This document shows positions 10,575-23,693 of a stretch of 64,000 nt of DNA, in pieces. The stretch covers positions 868,001 to 932,000 of the forward strand of contig JAVHKY010000049.1 in assembly GCA_035079385.1 (NCBI GenBank), written 5' to 3'. This DNA comes from Aspidiotus rigidus (taxonomy: Eukaryota > Arthropoda > Insecta > Hemiptera > Diaspididae). Both the position numbers and the translations under genes were made by a program. The notes below the pieces were generated by a model. It ran no database searches. It had not been told where the DNA came from and saw only the letters and a list, made by a program, of their open reading frames with translations. Each line of letters begins with the position of its first letter. Position 1 is the stretch's first letter.

Positions 10575-12773
10575 ATAAATTAGTTATTCGCAATTTTTTC
10601 AACAGTTTTTCTTGGTGATGTAGGATTTTCGACCAACTGAATTATACTTAGTTCTTCACAATTTTTGACCCACAAATATTTTCCTACTCAATGTAGGTTA
10701 GGTACCCATTCGTGATTTTTGACCGAATAGTGATTTTTTTTTGCAATTTATTTACTAGTTTCAATTGTTATTTTCCATCAAACCAGTTTAATAAAATTGT
10801 TATACACATTTGATTCTATTTTATTTTTGTTACCATCTTCCAGCCAATCATGTAGAAGATATGAGCGTACTTTTCGATCGGTTTTCAAACCAAAAATTTT
10901 CATAGATTTTCATAGAGGTTACCTGGAAATTTTTACAAAGCTTACCTTGGACCTAATTTTCTTCAAGAAATTATTCTATGTATCAGGATGATAAACGCAG
11001 TAATTCATCGATTGAAAAATAAAGTCAGGATTAATCTTCACTTTGAAAAAATTAGGACATTGTTGAGCCTGAAAGTTAGTGCGTCCTTAAAAAATCATGG
11101 GTTTGTTATCAAATGAATTAATTACCAACTCTGAAATGTGCGGGTTGTAATGAATTTATCGTGTCTAAACGTTCAAGAAACACTTGAAAAAGTTCGATAA
11201 TTATACCAATGAAAAAAGTTTGTTGACTAAGTCGAGAATTTTCTCATCCTGAATGTAGGTGCGTATTAGAAGAGGTTCATTGATCATGCCAATGAATCGA
11301 TAACTGCAAAAATGCAAAATTGTTGATCCCGTTTTTTCCAATCTTCGTGTAAATAGCCGTGTGGATAAATTTCCAGCCTGAACTTTCGTAGGTACGTATT
11401 TGAAAAAATTCAACAAGTATGCCGGCTTCAGCCTGAACGTTTGTATTTGAAAAAGTCTAATTGATAAAAAGGACAGTGGGTCTACCATCGTGTGGAGAGC
11501 ATAAATTTTTATACCTATCAAAATAGGTCATCGAATTCTTTTCAAAAAAGAGGGTAAACAACGGAAAATATTCACATTTATTTTTGCCAGCACATTTGTG
11601 CTCGTTAAAAAATATCGATTTTTAGAATAAATTAAAGGGTATTTATTTTGGACTAAAATTTTGATGGGTGAATTTTGTAAAAATGATATCAATTTTTGGT
11701 CGGGTGGGGTTCAACATAGGTCACGACTGGATAAATCTATAAAATTCAGGGATGATGAGTTTTAATGGGTACCCATCTTGATGAAAATGACATACAGGTG
11801 ATTTCTCTAAAAAATACCTGAAATATTTACCCGTGTAATCACATTATTTTTTCTGAACGTTTCCTGAAAGATTATGCGCTCATTTATTTGAAGTGTACTT
11901 TCTCTGATATTGAATACTCATTCGTGGAGAAATATGACTGAACAGGGTGAGTGGGGGCGGGGGAGATCATTGAAGAGTAAAATTACTTGATTTTCTTTAT
12001 AAGCTCAACTAAGAAACATGCACTGGAAAACCGTACACGATTTACAAGGCTCTGAATATTAACATTTCTAGAGAGTTTTTAATGGGATTTGGTAACGATA
12101 ATAACGCGTGCTTGAAGAAATTTTCGAACTATTAGAGAAGGAAATGCTAGGGTGAAATACTTGGAAAAATCTATAAAATTTGGTTGATAAATTTTACTGA
12201 GTGCCTACCTTGGATAATGAAGTACAGGTGACGTTAAAGTGAGAATATTTTCTTAAAACCTGAGGTGGGGGAAGGGGGTAAAAGGACGAATTACGACATC
12301 GAAAAAAGAAAACAAAAAAACAAATTATTAAAGATTTATCCGAATGACGACGTTGAAGTGAGAATAGTACAGAATAACGAGGGCTAACTGATGTTCATGC
12401 TTCTCCATTAGTTGGTCAAGTTCATCGTCGCCATGATTATCAGGCAGATGCGTCAAGCGTGGCGTTTTATCAGGTTGTTAATCTGAAAAGATTGAATAAT
12501 ACGTTAGTTTTTAGTTAGTCGCAACTTCAAATGAAAGCGATTATATGTATCAACGTTGGTATGAAAGTTTTTTTACCTTTGGTGCCAACGTGAGAAATAT
12601 CATTTCCTTCACCATCAACTACTTGCGGACATTGCTCAGCTGTACAGCTATCGCGTCCTTCTTTGATTACGAGCATCGACGTTTGTAAACCTTACGACCC
12701 AATTTCAACCAAAACTGAACAGCGCAGTGTACAATTCTCTTTGTGGATCTTCTTATGTTCCACATCTTCTTTA
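10575..12773. other. Intergenic, no gene; weak degenerate repeats
   Basis: No recognisable protein. A motif like (A/T)GCCTGAA..TT.G(T)A.GT.CGTATT recurs loosely at about 11067, 11248, 11378 and 11431, suggesting an old degenerate tandem array. The minus-strand reading frame at 11201-11521 falls in this array and is unlikely to be a gene. Confidence 0.4.
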
Positions 12774-14000
12774 TCTCTAATATATAAAGCAGAAAGTTTG
12801 TCCGTCTGTCTGTCTGTCGTCCTGTCCGTTTATAACTCGAGAACTACTGGGCCGATCGCTTTCAAACTTTCAGGATATATTGTCCTCATCCCAGAGCAGC
12901 ACATAGACTCATAAAAATAAAAATTTGACGGGGAGGTGCTGAGTAATTTCAAAAAAGGGCGAAAACAATGACTTTTTTCAATATAAAAAAACGTGGTGGT
13001 GTAGCTTGCCATGTACGTTAGACCTACGCGCGTTGAGTGGCGCAGTTTCGAGAATTGAATTATTGTGATAACTCGAGTATAACTCATTTTTATGAAAAAT
13101 TGAAGAGAACAAAAATTGTAGCCCCTGTAATTTCCTTTCGAATGAGCCCGGTTCCAGATTTTTAGGAGGAAATTTTGTGACTACAGTATTCGCTGTACTT
13201 CCATACTAAGCAAGTTATTTTATTCACAGTTTTAAAAACACCTACATAAAGGATTTTACATCCGGTATCTCATACAAGAACCAATATCTAGACACGGTGC
13301 GCACTGCGTATGGGCTAGCGGAAATTACCTTTTTTTTTTACCTGTTGTCCGTGTGTTTTCTTAGGGACTGGCAAAATGTCAATGGATTTGTCTGTATTCT
13401 GCTGCGATGAATACAGGCTTCACGCGTTAAGTCAGCTCTCAAGTGAATTAGTGTGTAAAAAATTTAATTTGTGATGCGACCTGCGAAACCATAGGATAAG
13501 TCGCGCTGGCGGGACCCCCCTGTGTAAAACCTACCTTCACAATACGCAACTACACATGCTATACACACAAATATCTTCGTATTGTTTGCCGAATATTTGC
13601 GCCACGATGTTACTCAAAAGAAATTATTTTGGTTAACTGCATGTTGATATCGCTATATTCCGAGGCGAGTTTTACATGGGGTGGTCCCGGCAGTGCGACT
13701 TATCCTATGGTTTCGCAGATCACGTCACATTTGGTGATTTCATTTTTGTGCGACTCGGAACTTTGATATATTTTTATAAGTACAGTCGCAGTTTTTGGTG
13801 TCTATTTTCTTATTTTTGAACTGAATAGTTGTGAATTTTGCAAAACTCTTTCCACTGTTTCTTTTTTAAAAATTCATCTGAATTCCAAGATACCTACAAA
13901 ACACACATACCTACAAGATACAAATACCTATAAAACACAGATATCTACTCAACACACAGCTAGCGGTCAGGCGCGCCGGAGGCGCGTCGCCAACCGCTAG
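12774..14000 (+). mobile_element. Non-autonomous Helitron
   Basis: The left end reads A|TCTCTAATATATAAAG and is followed by a (GTCT)n-rich tract and the ACTCGAGAACTACTGGGCCGATC-type block found in many insect Helitrons. The right end shows a GC-rich hairpin (GCGCGCCGGAGGCGCG) some 10 bases before a terminal CTAG followed by T. Start TC, end CTRR, 3' hairpin and A/T insertion site without duplication are the defining Helitron features. A larger palindrome CTAGCGGT...ACCGCTAG encloses the hairpin. No Rep/helicase is encoded in the 1,227 bp. Confidence 0.85.
13466..13732. mobile_element. Inverted-repeat element nested in the Helitron
   Basis: About 70 bp of inverted repeat flank a 140 bp centre: TGCGAAACCATAGGATAAGT at about 13491 and its reverse complement at about 13698, with GGCGGGACC/GGTCCCGGC extending the arms inward. 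No convincing target duplication was found. It is either a MITE inserted into the Helitron or captured sequence. Confidence 0.65.
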
Positions 14001-14485
14001 TTATCTATATTATCTTTATGGATGTTATTGCCTATCGGTATGCATTCTTGCGGCCAGGCATAGGTTTCCTCTGAGCAATATATGGAATCAGATACGTTGA
14101 AAAAAATGTTTGCTACACATGGAAAAAATTTAATTCGCCGGCTATGGATTATTGAGAATATTTCTGTACGTTGGACCCACTGAATGTAAAACAAATCATC
14201 TTCAAGGACCGTCTTACTCGACGGGTCGTTCTCATTGTTCTTAGGTTTTTTCAACCGTTCCTCACGAGTACACGCCTACATTCATTATTTTTGGAGAAAT
14301 TCAAGAAAAACTAAAAAATCACCTTTGGTTTCAACTTTCAAGTCACGATCACCGTTCGCTTATCAGTACTTTCTATGTATTTTACATAGGCGACGCTAGC
14401 GATCCTACAATATGCCCGGTCCGAATGGTAATATGGTATTGGTCACACCAACTGATAAAAAATGTAAACATTGTAAAAGCCTTTT

Positions 14486-14618
14486 CTGCCGTACAAAAGT
14501 AAATTGACGTATATGCAAATAACGAATACGAGAAAAAGAGGCTATATCAAGTCTACCCATAACCTCTTTTCCTCGTATTCATTATCTGCATATACGTCAA
14601 TTCAACTTTGTACGGCAG
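14486..14618. mobile_element. CTGCCGTAC-family MITE, copy 1
   Basis: Ends CTGCCGTACAAA.GT / AC.TTTGTACGGCAG are inverted, and the arms stay complementary almost to the centre (ATTGACGTATATGCA, AACGAATACGAG). Flanks are TTTT on both sides (14482-14485, 14619-14622), in agreement with the 4-base duplications seen for the two sister copies at 39680 and 46567. It ends only 42 bases before the ATG of the cysteinyl-tRNA synthetase, so it must lie in that gene's promoter or 5' UTR. Confidence 0.8.
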
Positions 14619-14660
14619 TTTTAATTTCAAACTTGCTGATAATGATGAAATGACAATCAG

Positions 14661-17237
14661 ATGAATACGAAATCATGCATTCCGGTGAAGAGAATTGCCG
14701 AAAATATGCCGTTCCAGTTTTTGTTTCTGATAAATATTCCGAAATGCAAGTACAATATCCGAAAATTTTCAATTTCAAAGTTCTTCTATTCAAACGCTGC
14801 AGCGAAGTGGACTCAACCGAATGGTAGACAGACAGATATTTTTATCTATAATCGTATAACTCAAGCAAAAGTACCTTTCATCCCCAAAGCGAACGATTTC
14901 ATTACATGGTACGTTTGTGGACCAACGGTCTATGATTCTGCCCACATAGGGCATGCTTGGTAAGTTATCTATAATACAGGCTGTATGGTTTAATAAGTAT
15001 CGAGTGTTCCAAATTTGATTATCATTTCCCGGCTTTCAGTACGTACATCAGATTCGATATAATTCGAAAAATACTAGAGAAGTTCACTGACATGAAAGTT
15101 GTTCAAGTTATGTGCATCACTGATATCGATGATAAAATCATCGAAAGAGCTAGAGAATTGAATGTCGATTGGAAAATTCTGTCCAGGGATTACGAAAAGG
15201 AGTTTTTCACCGATCTATCTTTACTGAACGTTAAAAAACCCTCCATTGTATCGAGAACTACAGACTTCATTCCGCAAATGATGAAATTCGTTCAGAATCT
15301 GATCGAGAAAGACATTGGCTATGTGTCTAACGACGGTTAGATTTTTCTAGAGCGTTTAGTATGAATTCGGTATTCCTATTTCGAAGTAAGGAAAAAATTT
15401 TCATTTCAGGTTCTGTGTATTTCAGCGTTGATAAATATGGGAAGCACGGAAAATTTAGAAAGACGAGTACACCTTCGGATATTACATCCTCGCCCAAAAA
15501 AAATATGCAAGATTTCTCTTTATGGAAGAATGCCAAACCTAATGAACCTTGTTGGGAGACCTCTTGGGGTGCAGGGAGGCCAGGATGGCATCTAGAATGT
15601 TCTACCATTGCCAGGTATCAACAAAACTTGCTCCCAAACTCCTATTCTCCATTTACTTCAATGTGAAGTTTATTTTAGCGAATATTTTGGAAATACTGTT
15701 GATCTGCACAGTGGAGCAATTGATCTTATGTTCCCTCACCACGAGAACGAAGAATCGCAGTGTTGCGCTTTCCATAACGTCGATCAGTGGGTTAACTACT
15801 GGTTACATACGGGTAAATTTATATGAAGATTAAAGCAGTTTATTCTGTTGCCATTTTAGGTAAAACTGATATTTAATATTTCTAGGACATTTAAATTGCA
15901 AGAGTGGCAAAATGTCGAAATCTTTGAAGAATACTATTAGCATTAAGGAGTATTTAAGTAAGAACTCGTCGAATCATTTGAGAATGTTGTGTTTGTACAC
16001 GAACTACCGGACTCGTGGGTATAGTATGGAAGTTATACTGGAAAGGTCACTGTTTCTTGTTCTAATGCTTCTCTTTTTTTTTTTGCTATCTCGTTAACAG
16101 ACGTAGATCTTGATGGTGAAGAAATCACGTTGAGTATGAACATGTGTACAAAGTTCTGTCAGTTTTTCGATGAATGTCGAGCTTACGTACAAGGTTATAC
16201 ATCGAATGGTGATATTGATTCTAGCCGCTTACTACAAGTATTGATAGATGGGTATTCCTAGATACACGTTTGTTTTCCAACGTTGTCTTAATGATTAGGT
16301 TGTATTTCAGGCATTAAGCGAGACCAAAGAAAAAATTCCGAAGTTCTTAAAGGACGATTTTGATACGCGATCTTCGATATGCGCTTTGATAGATTTAATG
16401 ACATTGACAAATTCCATGTTGAGCGCGAAAAAAGTGAGCATTTTTTATTTCATCTTCAGATAGTTTTACTATAGTATTTCTGAAATTTTTCTCTCTTTTA
16501 AATTCAGGGTAACCGATGTGTGATGTCCGTTTGCTTAGTTCACTCATACGTGGAAGATTTGATCGGCTGGTTAGGTTTGAATTTTTCGAACAAATATTCT
16601 GCGGTGAGGATCTATTGCTGAATTGCGAGATGCTGTTCATTTTCAAAAATACATATTCTATACCAGAAAGTTTCTCTTTACAGAATATTGAAACTGAAAA
16701 GAGTGCTGATTGTATCGATAACATAATTGATAGTTCAGTGTCGTTTCGCACGAATGTGAGAAGTATGGCTCTATCGATGAAAGATCCCCATAATATTGTG
16801 AGTCATCCTCAAGTATTTTTTACAAATTTTCAGGCCTTGTTGTTTTGTTATGTTTGTCTGGTTTTTCTTCTGTAGGAGATGAAAAAGACTTTATTGAACT
16901 TATGTGATCAATTGCGCACGGATTTTAATCAATACGGCGTTACGATTAAAGTAAGTATGGTTTTTCCTAAAGAGAAGCTTTCACTGTATCGTTCACTTCC
17001 TGTGGAATTGATATTGAAAAGTCGAATAAGTGATTTTAAATTCGAATTATTTTAAGTCGCTAGAAAATTTTATTTGTTAAGCGCGAAATGGAAGCCTCCT
17101 TGTGTTGTTGATCGATAAGAATTATATTTTTTCAGGATCGCAAAGACGATACATGTACGTGGAATTACTTCAGATATGAGAAGAATGAAGATACAGACGA
17201 AAAACAAGAACCTAGGAAAATAAGAAAAAAATCATAG
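14661..17237 (+). CDS. CARS2: Cysteinyl-tRNA synthetase, mitochondrial type (CARS2)
   Basis: It charges mitochondrial tRNA-Cys. Eleven exons join to 1,710 nt (569 residues, close to the usual animal length): 14661-14959, 15040-15335, 15410-15614, 15679-15812, 15886-16014, 16101-16237, 16311-16433, 16508-16603, 16684-16797, 16876-16950, 17136-17237. All have GT-AG borders. The class I signatures are present: [17 protein letters not shown] with HIGH at 14943-14954, the zinc-site style [17 protein letters not shown], and KMSKS at 15909-15923. The first roughly 50 residues are basic and Ser/Phe-rich, as in a mitochondrial presequence; an ATG at 14706 is an alternative start. The donor of exon 5 (GTGGGT) was chosen because it keeps the frame. 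Intron lengths are 64-185 bp. The gene appears intact. Confidence 0.93.
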
Positions 17238-17340
17238 TGATCTGATTCAAAAGAAGTGGAGGTAAATTCAAAAATTATTTTCAGTTCAGAAGTACTTTTA
17301 TTATCTAACGAAAAGATGTATTCCACGTTCTTTACCATCG

Positions 17341-17346
17341 AATAAA
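17341..17346 (+). terminator. Poly(A) signal for CARS2
   Basis: AATAAA lies 104 bases after the CARS2 stop, followed by a further ATAAAAAAG. It is the first canonical hexamer downstream in the sense direction. Confidence 0.5.
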
Positions 17347-17349
17347 TAA

Positions 17350-20244
17350 AAAAGAAATTACAGACGCGCATTATTTTAAAATAACCGGTTTCGAACTTAT
17401 TCAGGTTCATCGACAGGTTTCAACATGATTCATGTATACGTTTCTTTTTTATTTATTTTTATTATTTGCATCGCAGTACTTTTATGAAGTGTAGCAAGAT
17501 TGAATTCAAAATAAAGTCTCGAATCATGTAAGAATACAGAATTAAAGTTATAAAATGATATTTTTGCATGATATTACAGAACTGAAATTGTTGATTACTA
17601 TCACCATTCACTTCATGCTTTTGATCTATGGAGTCCTTGGATAACTCATGACCTCAAACAAAATGAAGAGTTTGTTCAAATAATTCATCGCAGTTACCGG
17701 TCGTGTCCTAAAAAAGTTCTTATAGTACTTAGTACTTGTATTCTTGCACAACATTTGTGTCTCAATAAATATAATAATTAAATTTCATCTTTTTTATTTT
17801 TTTAATTTTTATTTTACGAGCAATTTAGCTACGCTAAGGGCTATTATTGAGGTTGATTTTTGCCTTCAGCATTATTTTCTACTTTTAATCTGAAAACGAT
17901 GATGATACCCTCATTTGTGAATTCATGATTGAATTGACTATCGAGGATTAGAGACATATTTCTCTGTCGTATAAGATTATGAATATTTTCTTTTTTTAAA
18001 TGAATCAAGACATTTGGAAAATCTGATAAGAGTATGTATTTAGTGTGTACACCGTAATGGGTGGCAGTTTTTCGCGAGAACCTTAAACTCAGGAAAAATA
18101 TTGGAAATTTTATGAACCTGAAGAAAAATTACAAAATTGAATAAAATATTTTCCGAGAATAATTGGAAAAGAAGATGAATTTTTGGAAATTATGCAGGCA
18201 ATTAAAAGATTTCTAATTTTCAATATTACCATGGATGAAGAATCATACAATAATTTAGTTTTTTTTTTTTTTTTTTCATTGAGTATTACAGCTGCACTTG
18301 CGGGCTATTAGCTCAGTGTAACTCAAATTACGAACTTGGTTTTAAGAACCGGTGAATGAATGAAGGGTAAGTCGTGGTTGTGGGTAATTAATATATATAT
18401 TTTTTTTTCTGAATAAGTATAACACCCCTCATTGTGAAAAAAATAATAATAAAAAAAAGAAAAAACATTACAAAACAAGTAGGAAAAATGAAAAACAGAA
18501 ATTACAGAAATTCAGAAGAAGAAAGGAAAACAAAAATATATAAATAATAATAAAATAACAATAATAGAATAATAATTTGAATGAACTATGGGTATATGTG
18601 GCCGTAAAATTTAGTGATGCATGGATAAGTTGAAGTTGATTCGTTGGTGTCGAGGTGATTAAGGTGTCTGTTTCGCATATTATTTTGTGAACCATATGAC
18701 ATTAATGGAACTAAACAAAAATCTTTTATTAAATTAATAGTGTAATTGTAGTTATCATTACGTGAGAAAGTTCATCAAATTTCGTTCGACAAAATGAATG
18801 AAACACAATTGTATCTTGGAATTGGTGTTGAATGTAGTTGAACAAAATATTTCGAGATTTGTTTTAAAATACAATGTGGAGGTTATGGATGTAATCTTTG
18901 GTAGGCTACAATTTTACTAATACAATTGTGACTTTTAGTACATTTATAAAGCACAAAAAATATTTTGAATTCCTAGATACCCTTGAATTCACAAGTAAAA
19001 AAAACCTGATTGATCTTCAGTAAAAATATTTACTCAGTAACTTAGGCCTATTTTGTGTAGAATGATGGAATAAAAAGAAAGTTGAACGAAAGAAAAAGAA
19101 AAGTAGTGTTTACGCAGCGTTATTCTAAGCCAAAAATTTTCGAAAGAGAAAATGAAAATTGTTACTTTTTTATTTTTCTGTCTTCACCTAAAATAACTGA
19201 AATGAACAAAAATATGGAAATTAATGTTCATAATAAGGAATTTACACCTTTCTTCCTATACTCTGTTTGTATTTGAGGAAAAAAATATTGTAGGTGCGCC
19301 AGCGTCGATTGAAGAAAATTGATAAGCGGAGTAGGCTGTGAAGTAGTATTCTTGTAATAAGTACATGTAATCATATTATGAGAATTTTAAAGTTCTCTTC
19401 AAATTACTCAAAACGGAGCGATTCTCAAAAAAAAAACATAAGGAACCAAATTGATAAAATTTCCTATAAGATGACCTAATTTTAATTAAATCGGTGGAAT
19501 CTTTCATTAGGTACTTATAAGAGTTGAAGAAATTGTCAACGCTAGCGCACCTATAATTACATAACTTAGGGGGGGGGGGGGATTTCGCTTAATTGGTTTG
19601 ATTTTCACTCATAGAGATCCATTTGTACTGACTAAAAGATGAAAAATTACAGCGCAAACTAGAAAATTCTAAAAAACAAAATCTATTGAAATATTACTAG
19701 GCTATACAATGTCAGTAACATTAATGTTTATTTATCCAACAAGGCAAAACTTGCAATCCGAGCTGGTACTGAGTGGAGCAAGTTGCATTTTTTTCTATAA
19801 GATTTAATGATGTTGAAACAAGATTAAAATCATGTTGAACAAAATGATGAAATATAATTATACATAAATGGATCTCATTTAGTTACAATTCTATCAACAA
19901 ATAATAATCAAACATGATCGGCTGATTCATTTTCCTTTCACGTATCTATTTTTTTGCGACTGTGTTACATGAAATGTTTCTGAAGCTCGCAATTGTTTGC
20001 GCTCAAAGGTAAAGCCAACATTCAAGAGTCAATGAAATTTCAAAACTATCGAACTTGTTTATCCTCGCAATATCGATTCACATGAGAACTTGACCATTAG
20101 AAGTATGCAACATCCATATCATAGGTACCTCCTCGTTTTCATATCAACGAAAAATCTCTGGTTTAGGTACCCGCTAGCGAATAAAATTTTGTATCGTACT
20201 CGCGGGTTAAGTGAAGTTTCAACTCATCGCGTTTCCGACACTTG
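17350..20244. other. Intergenic, AT-rich, no gene seen
   Basis: About 2.9 kb with only short low-complexity frames. It has a T-tract near 18260, an A-rich polypurine stretch at 18435-18560 and a run of 12 G at about 19570. No repeat partner for it is seen elsewhere in the window. Confidence 0.5.
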
Positions 20245-22436
20245 CTAACCAGTAGTTTCAGAACCATCCGAATTACGCAAACTATGGGTGAGAAGAAGTG
20301 CAGTACTCGTTCGGAAAGATGACTTCAAAACGTGACGATATTGGCTGCTCATCAGCATATAGCATAACGTATTAACGCAAGGATTCATAAAGATTGATAA
20401 TTTCAGAATTCTGATCGAATCGACGCACGTATAAAAATTAGATTTTATGAAAAGAATACCGACCCTATTCAGGCAGGATATTATGCATAGAAATTCGGTT
20501 ATTAGGTATAGAATACCAACAGTTAATATCATCTTATTAATATGTATCATTTGTTCATTTTTTCTTCCATTGGTAGACATCGACAAGTCTTTTCTGGACG
20601 ATCTTGTTCTTCTCACGTGAATGAATAATCTGAAATAAAAATATTTGACTATAGAATTATGAGCAGAAATGCCTGTCCTTTGGACGGAAGCCTGTAATAG
20701 GCCTATTTCTTAAAGTTGTGTAACTACTCGTTCTCAACAGTTACCTTATCTTTTCTCTGATCTCCCCTCCTTGAGAGGCCCTCTCTATCACTTCAATATT
20801 TTCTTTCATCCTCAACGCTTATCCTATATTATCTCTGATTGGTACCACACCCTGAGAAATTTTCTCAACTCTCTGGATCTGTAAAAATCAAACATTTCCA
20901 AACCCACACTCATTTACTCTCACTTAACTCGTGACCCTATACTGCCCACGTTGTAACACAGAACTATACCAATTGTCAACTGTAAACTTATTCATAATCG
21001 TCGACCACCGACTTGTCCCTGTGATATCGCACTCACCAAAAAAGAAATTTATCTGCAGAAAATCTCATCCCGTTACTGATCATATCCTCACCTGATATTA
21101 AGCAGTAACCACCCTCTTAACACTTTTCTACCCATCCGACTCTCCTCTCTTCCATTCACTATTCAGTATGCAAGGCAAAAACTCAACAAAATCATCTGTT
21201 CTTCTGATAAACCACACAGCCCCCTTTGGAATCACGTTCTGCTCGATACTCGGAATTTCTATGTTTTAAGTCCGAAAGTGAATGAGAGCCACCACCCCTA
21301 AAAGACGACAATTTATTCTACCTATTTTCCAGGTCTCTAGAGTAGGTTACAGCCTCTCCTCGGTTCATCTCTTCCTTTTTCATGTTTGAAATTTTCCAAA
21401 GTTCTCACTCTCTGTTTCCAAGGGCGGATTTACGGACAGGCAACATGGGCTTCTGCCCAGGGCGGCAAATTTTTGACGGTTAAAGGAGGCAGCAAATTTT
21501 GAAGAAAAAATTATGAAAAGCTCACGTATTAAAAAAAGGGGGGGTACGGTAAATTTTGGAAAAAGAAGGGGGTGGCATTTTGTCGAGTGCCCTAAATCCA
21601 TCACTGTCTGTTCCCCCTAATATATAGAATTTTTAGAAAAATGAGAGCTCGAAATTAGGCTTTACTCACCCTATACTCATCACGGTGAGTACGGCCATGG
21701 AAAACAGGATCAATAGAGATCGATAAAACCAGAAATAAATTTCTCCGCGTAAATACAGCCACAAAAAAAAGCTCGTATCTTCTTCACTTTTCTCGACGGC
21801 GGACGGATCACTCGCTCTTCTCAAGAAAAGGTACGGCAAATTGACGCAGAAGCTCAGCAAATAAATGAAAATGACTGATTTGCGACACGACGCCAAATCA
21901 CAGCGGATTTTATTTTGCAGAGGATGCGCCAAGGCTACACACCTCCAGTAGGTCAGCGCTGTAGTCAGCCACAAAGCGGATAGCCGGAAAATCAAAAAAA
22001 GGAAAATTAAACTTTCCACATTCAATGCTCGTAGAGCTATCTCGGAATTCTGGTTAAGGTCGTCCGACTTTTCGATTATATAAATTATCAACAGGAATAG
22101 GTCGGTAAACGCTAGCGCTTTGAAAATTACATTTATAGGCGAATTCATCTTCTTATGGCTGTAGATGATGACGTTGATAATATTTCCAACTATGCCAATG
22201 GCGACGATGACCAGTAGAATGTACGTTTCGATTTTCATATCGAAATAATGAGAATTAAGGAATAACGCTATTTCTTCGCAGCGATTTGTCCAGTACGACG
22301 TGCTGTTTGTATTTTGTGGACCTGGAAAGGAGAAAATGAAAAACAGGCCTAAATCCACTAGAAATATAAAGCATGGTATATAGTGTATCCGGACCGTATT
22401 ATTTGTGCCGGCACGTTTGGATTTGCCCCACTTCAA
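20245..22436 (-). CDS. Class A GPCR, peptide-receptor-like, paralogue 1 (two exons)
   Basis: Seven-transmembrane receptor. Exon 1 (22436-21670) has a Cys/Asn-rich ectodomain and TM1-TM5: VGNIINVIIYS (TM1), IFKALAFTDLFLL (TM2), LTTALTYWRCVALAHPLQ (end of TM3), IYLLSFCVNLPY (TM4). Exon 2 (20629-20245) has TM6 (MILTVGILYLITEFLC), TM7 (LSIFMNPCVNTLCYMLMSSQ) and a short tail. The donor GGTGAGTAA and the acceptor TTTATTTCAG join in phase 2 (GG|A), giving 383 residues and an uninterrupted third loop. An acceptor-like TTTCTCCTTTCCAG at about 22323 means the true 5' exon might differ. Best guess FMRFamide-receptor-like (inference). The usual Asp/Glu before Arg of the DRY motif is Trp. Confidence 0.8.
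20690..21260 (-). mobile_element. RTE-like LINE fragment in GPCR 1 intron
   Basis: It is colinear with 4485-5050, for example TTTACTCTCACTTAACT.GTGACCCT, CCGTTACTGATCATAT and TCACTATTCAGTATGC. No intact frame remains. It occupies most of the roughly 1 kb intron, in the same transcriptional direction as the receptor gene. Confidence 0.75.
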
Positions 22437-22735
22437 TCAAATGCACCCGCATGACATTTGCGATATTTTACCTTATTTGTTCAAACGTACTATCGATTCC
22501 CATAAGAAATACATGGAAACGTTTCGATCATTCATCATTATTTGAATGTAAGGAAGAAATAAAAAATTTGAAGTTTATATTCAGAATCTGGAAGTTCTAA
22601 CGTATTTGCAAAAGTTCTTCTGGTTCCTTATTTATATATTTATAGTTTTCAAATAATCACGCGAATGATCGAAACGTCCTTCTTATAGTGTAAAATTTTT
22701 GTTTTGAACACAAACGGTAAACTGGAGTAAGACTG

Positions 22736-23102
22736 TGTTAAGGTGGGGCTTCCAAAAAATACGGTCCTTATTTTATTTTAAATATAACCATAAAAAACCT
22801 GTTATTTTGTTGATAAAAATAACCGACGAGTATTTTTGTAAGCACCGGTCAACCGACGCACTAAAGATTTGCAAAATGTATCTTTTGTATAATTAATTCA
22901 TAAAAATACAGTCAACAGCAGGTATTTCAAACGCCCCGGGTATTTTATTACCGGTTAACCGATTATTTCTCATGTTGAAAAAATTTTAGGTTAAACCAGT
23001 TAACCGGTTATTTTTATGAAAAAGTAACCGGTTAATCGGTTATCAAGTTTCTAAATAACCGTATAACGGGTAATCAAAAATACCGGTTTTTCCCCAACAC
23101 TA
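22736..23102. mobile_element. GGTTAACCGG-rich hAT-like element, copy A
   Basis: It is homologous along its length to 31174-31537: ATAAAAATAACCGACGAGTA, ACGCACTAAAGATTTGC, and the right end ACCGGTTTTTCCCCAACACTA. The body is built from variants of AACCGGTTA. The left end (GTTAAGGTGGGGC) is diverged, and I could not find a clean 8-base duplication for this copy. Confidence 0.65.
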
Positions 23103-23109
23103 GTTCATA

Positions 23110-23690
23110 AGAAAAAGTTTGCGAATTATATCGACTAATGCGCTATCTGGTGGCGTGCTCTCTGATTGGTGGATTATTTGCGAGAAGACCCGAAAGAGTC
23201 GCCCTCTACATTCACTATAGCGGCCACTTGTGGAAGCTGCATCAAAAGGTGATGTTTCAGAGTGGTTTCAAATTGGTGAAATTTTTATTTTCATGAGTTT
23301 CATCTTATTCTACTAGTCACACTACTCAAGAGAGACAGAAAAGGTCATTAAGTGGTACTTTTTTTTCAGTATTAAGAGAGATACAGCGAGTTGAAATAAC
23401 ATACGCTCTTGTAAATTTTCATGTGATCACCTTCTAGTGCAACACCTCTAGCGCTCCTTGCGGAACGTCCTTTCGCAAATAACGAGAAGCTTATGAAGAA
23501 ACTTCTACAAAAAAATTCGAAATTGGGCTTAGGTACTATAAAAAGCAGATCTACGCGATAATCTTCTCCTCCAGTTTCTGTAAATTACCACCTGCAGCGC
23601 AACCGCTTTGTATTTTGCAAATGAAATCTTATTTTTTGACTTGGGTATATGACCTGATGTGATGAAAAATAGGATGCTAATTATTCACTG
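23110..23690. other. Intergenic, nothing recognised
   Basis: Short stretch of mixed composition without reading frames or repeat partners that I can support. Confidence 0.4.
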
Positions 23691-23693
23691 ATA

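Noticed and set aside
19569..19582. G-run as a G-quadruplex or regulatory site
   Set aside because: A single homopolymer of about 12 G without companion runs; it may vary between reads.
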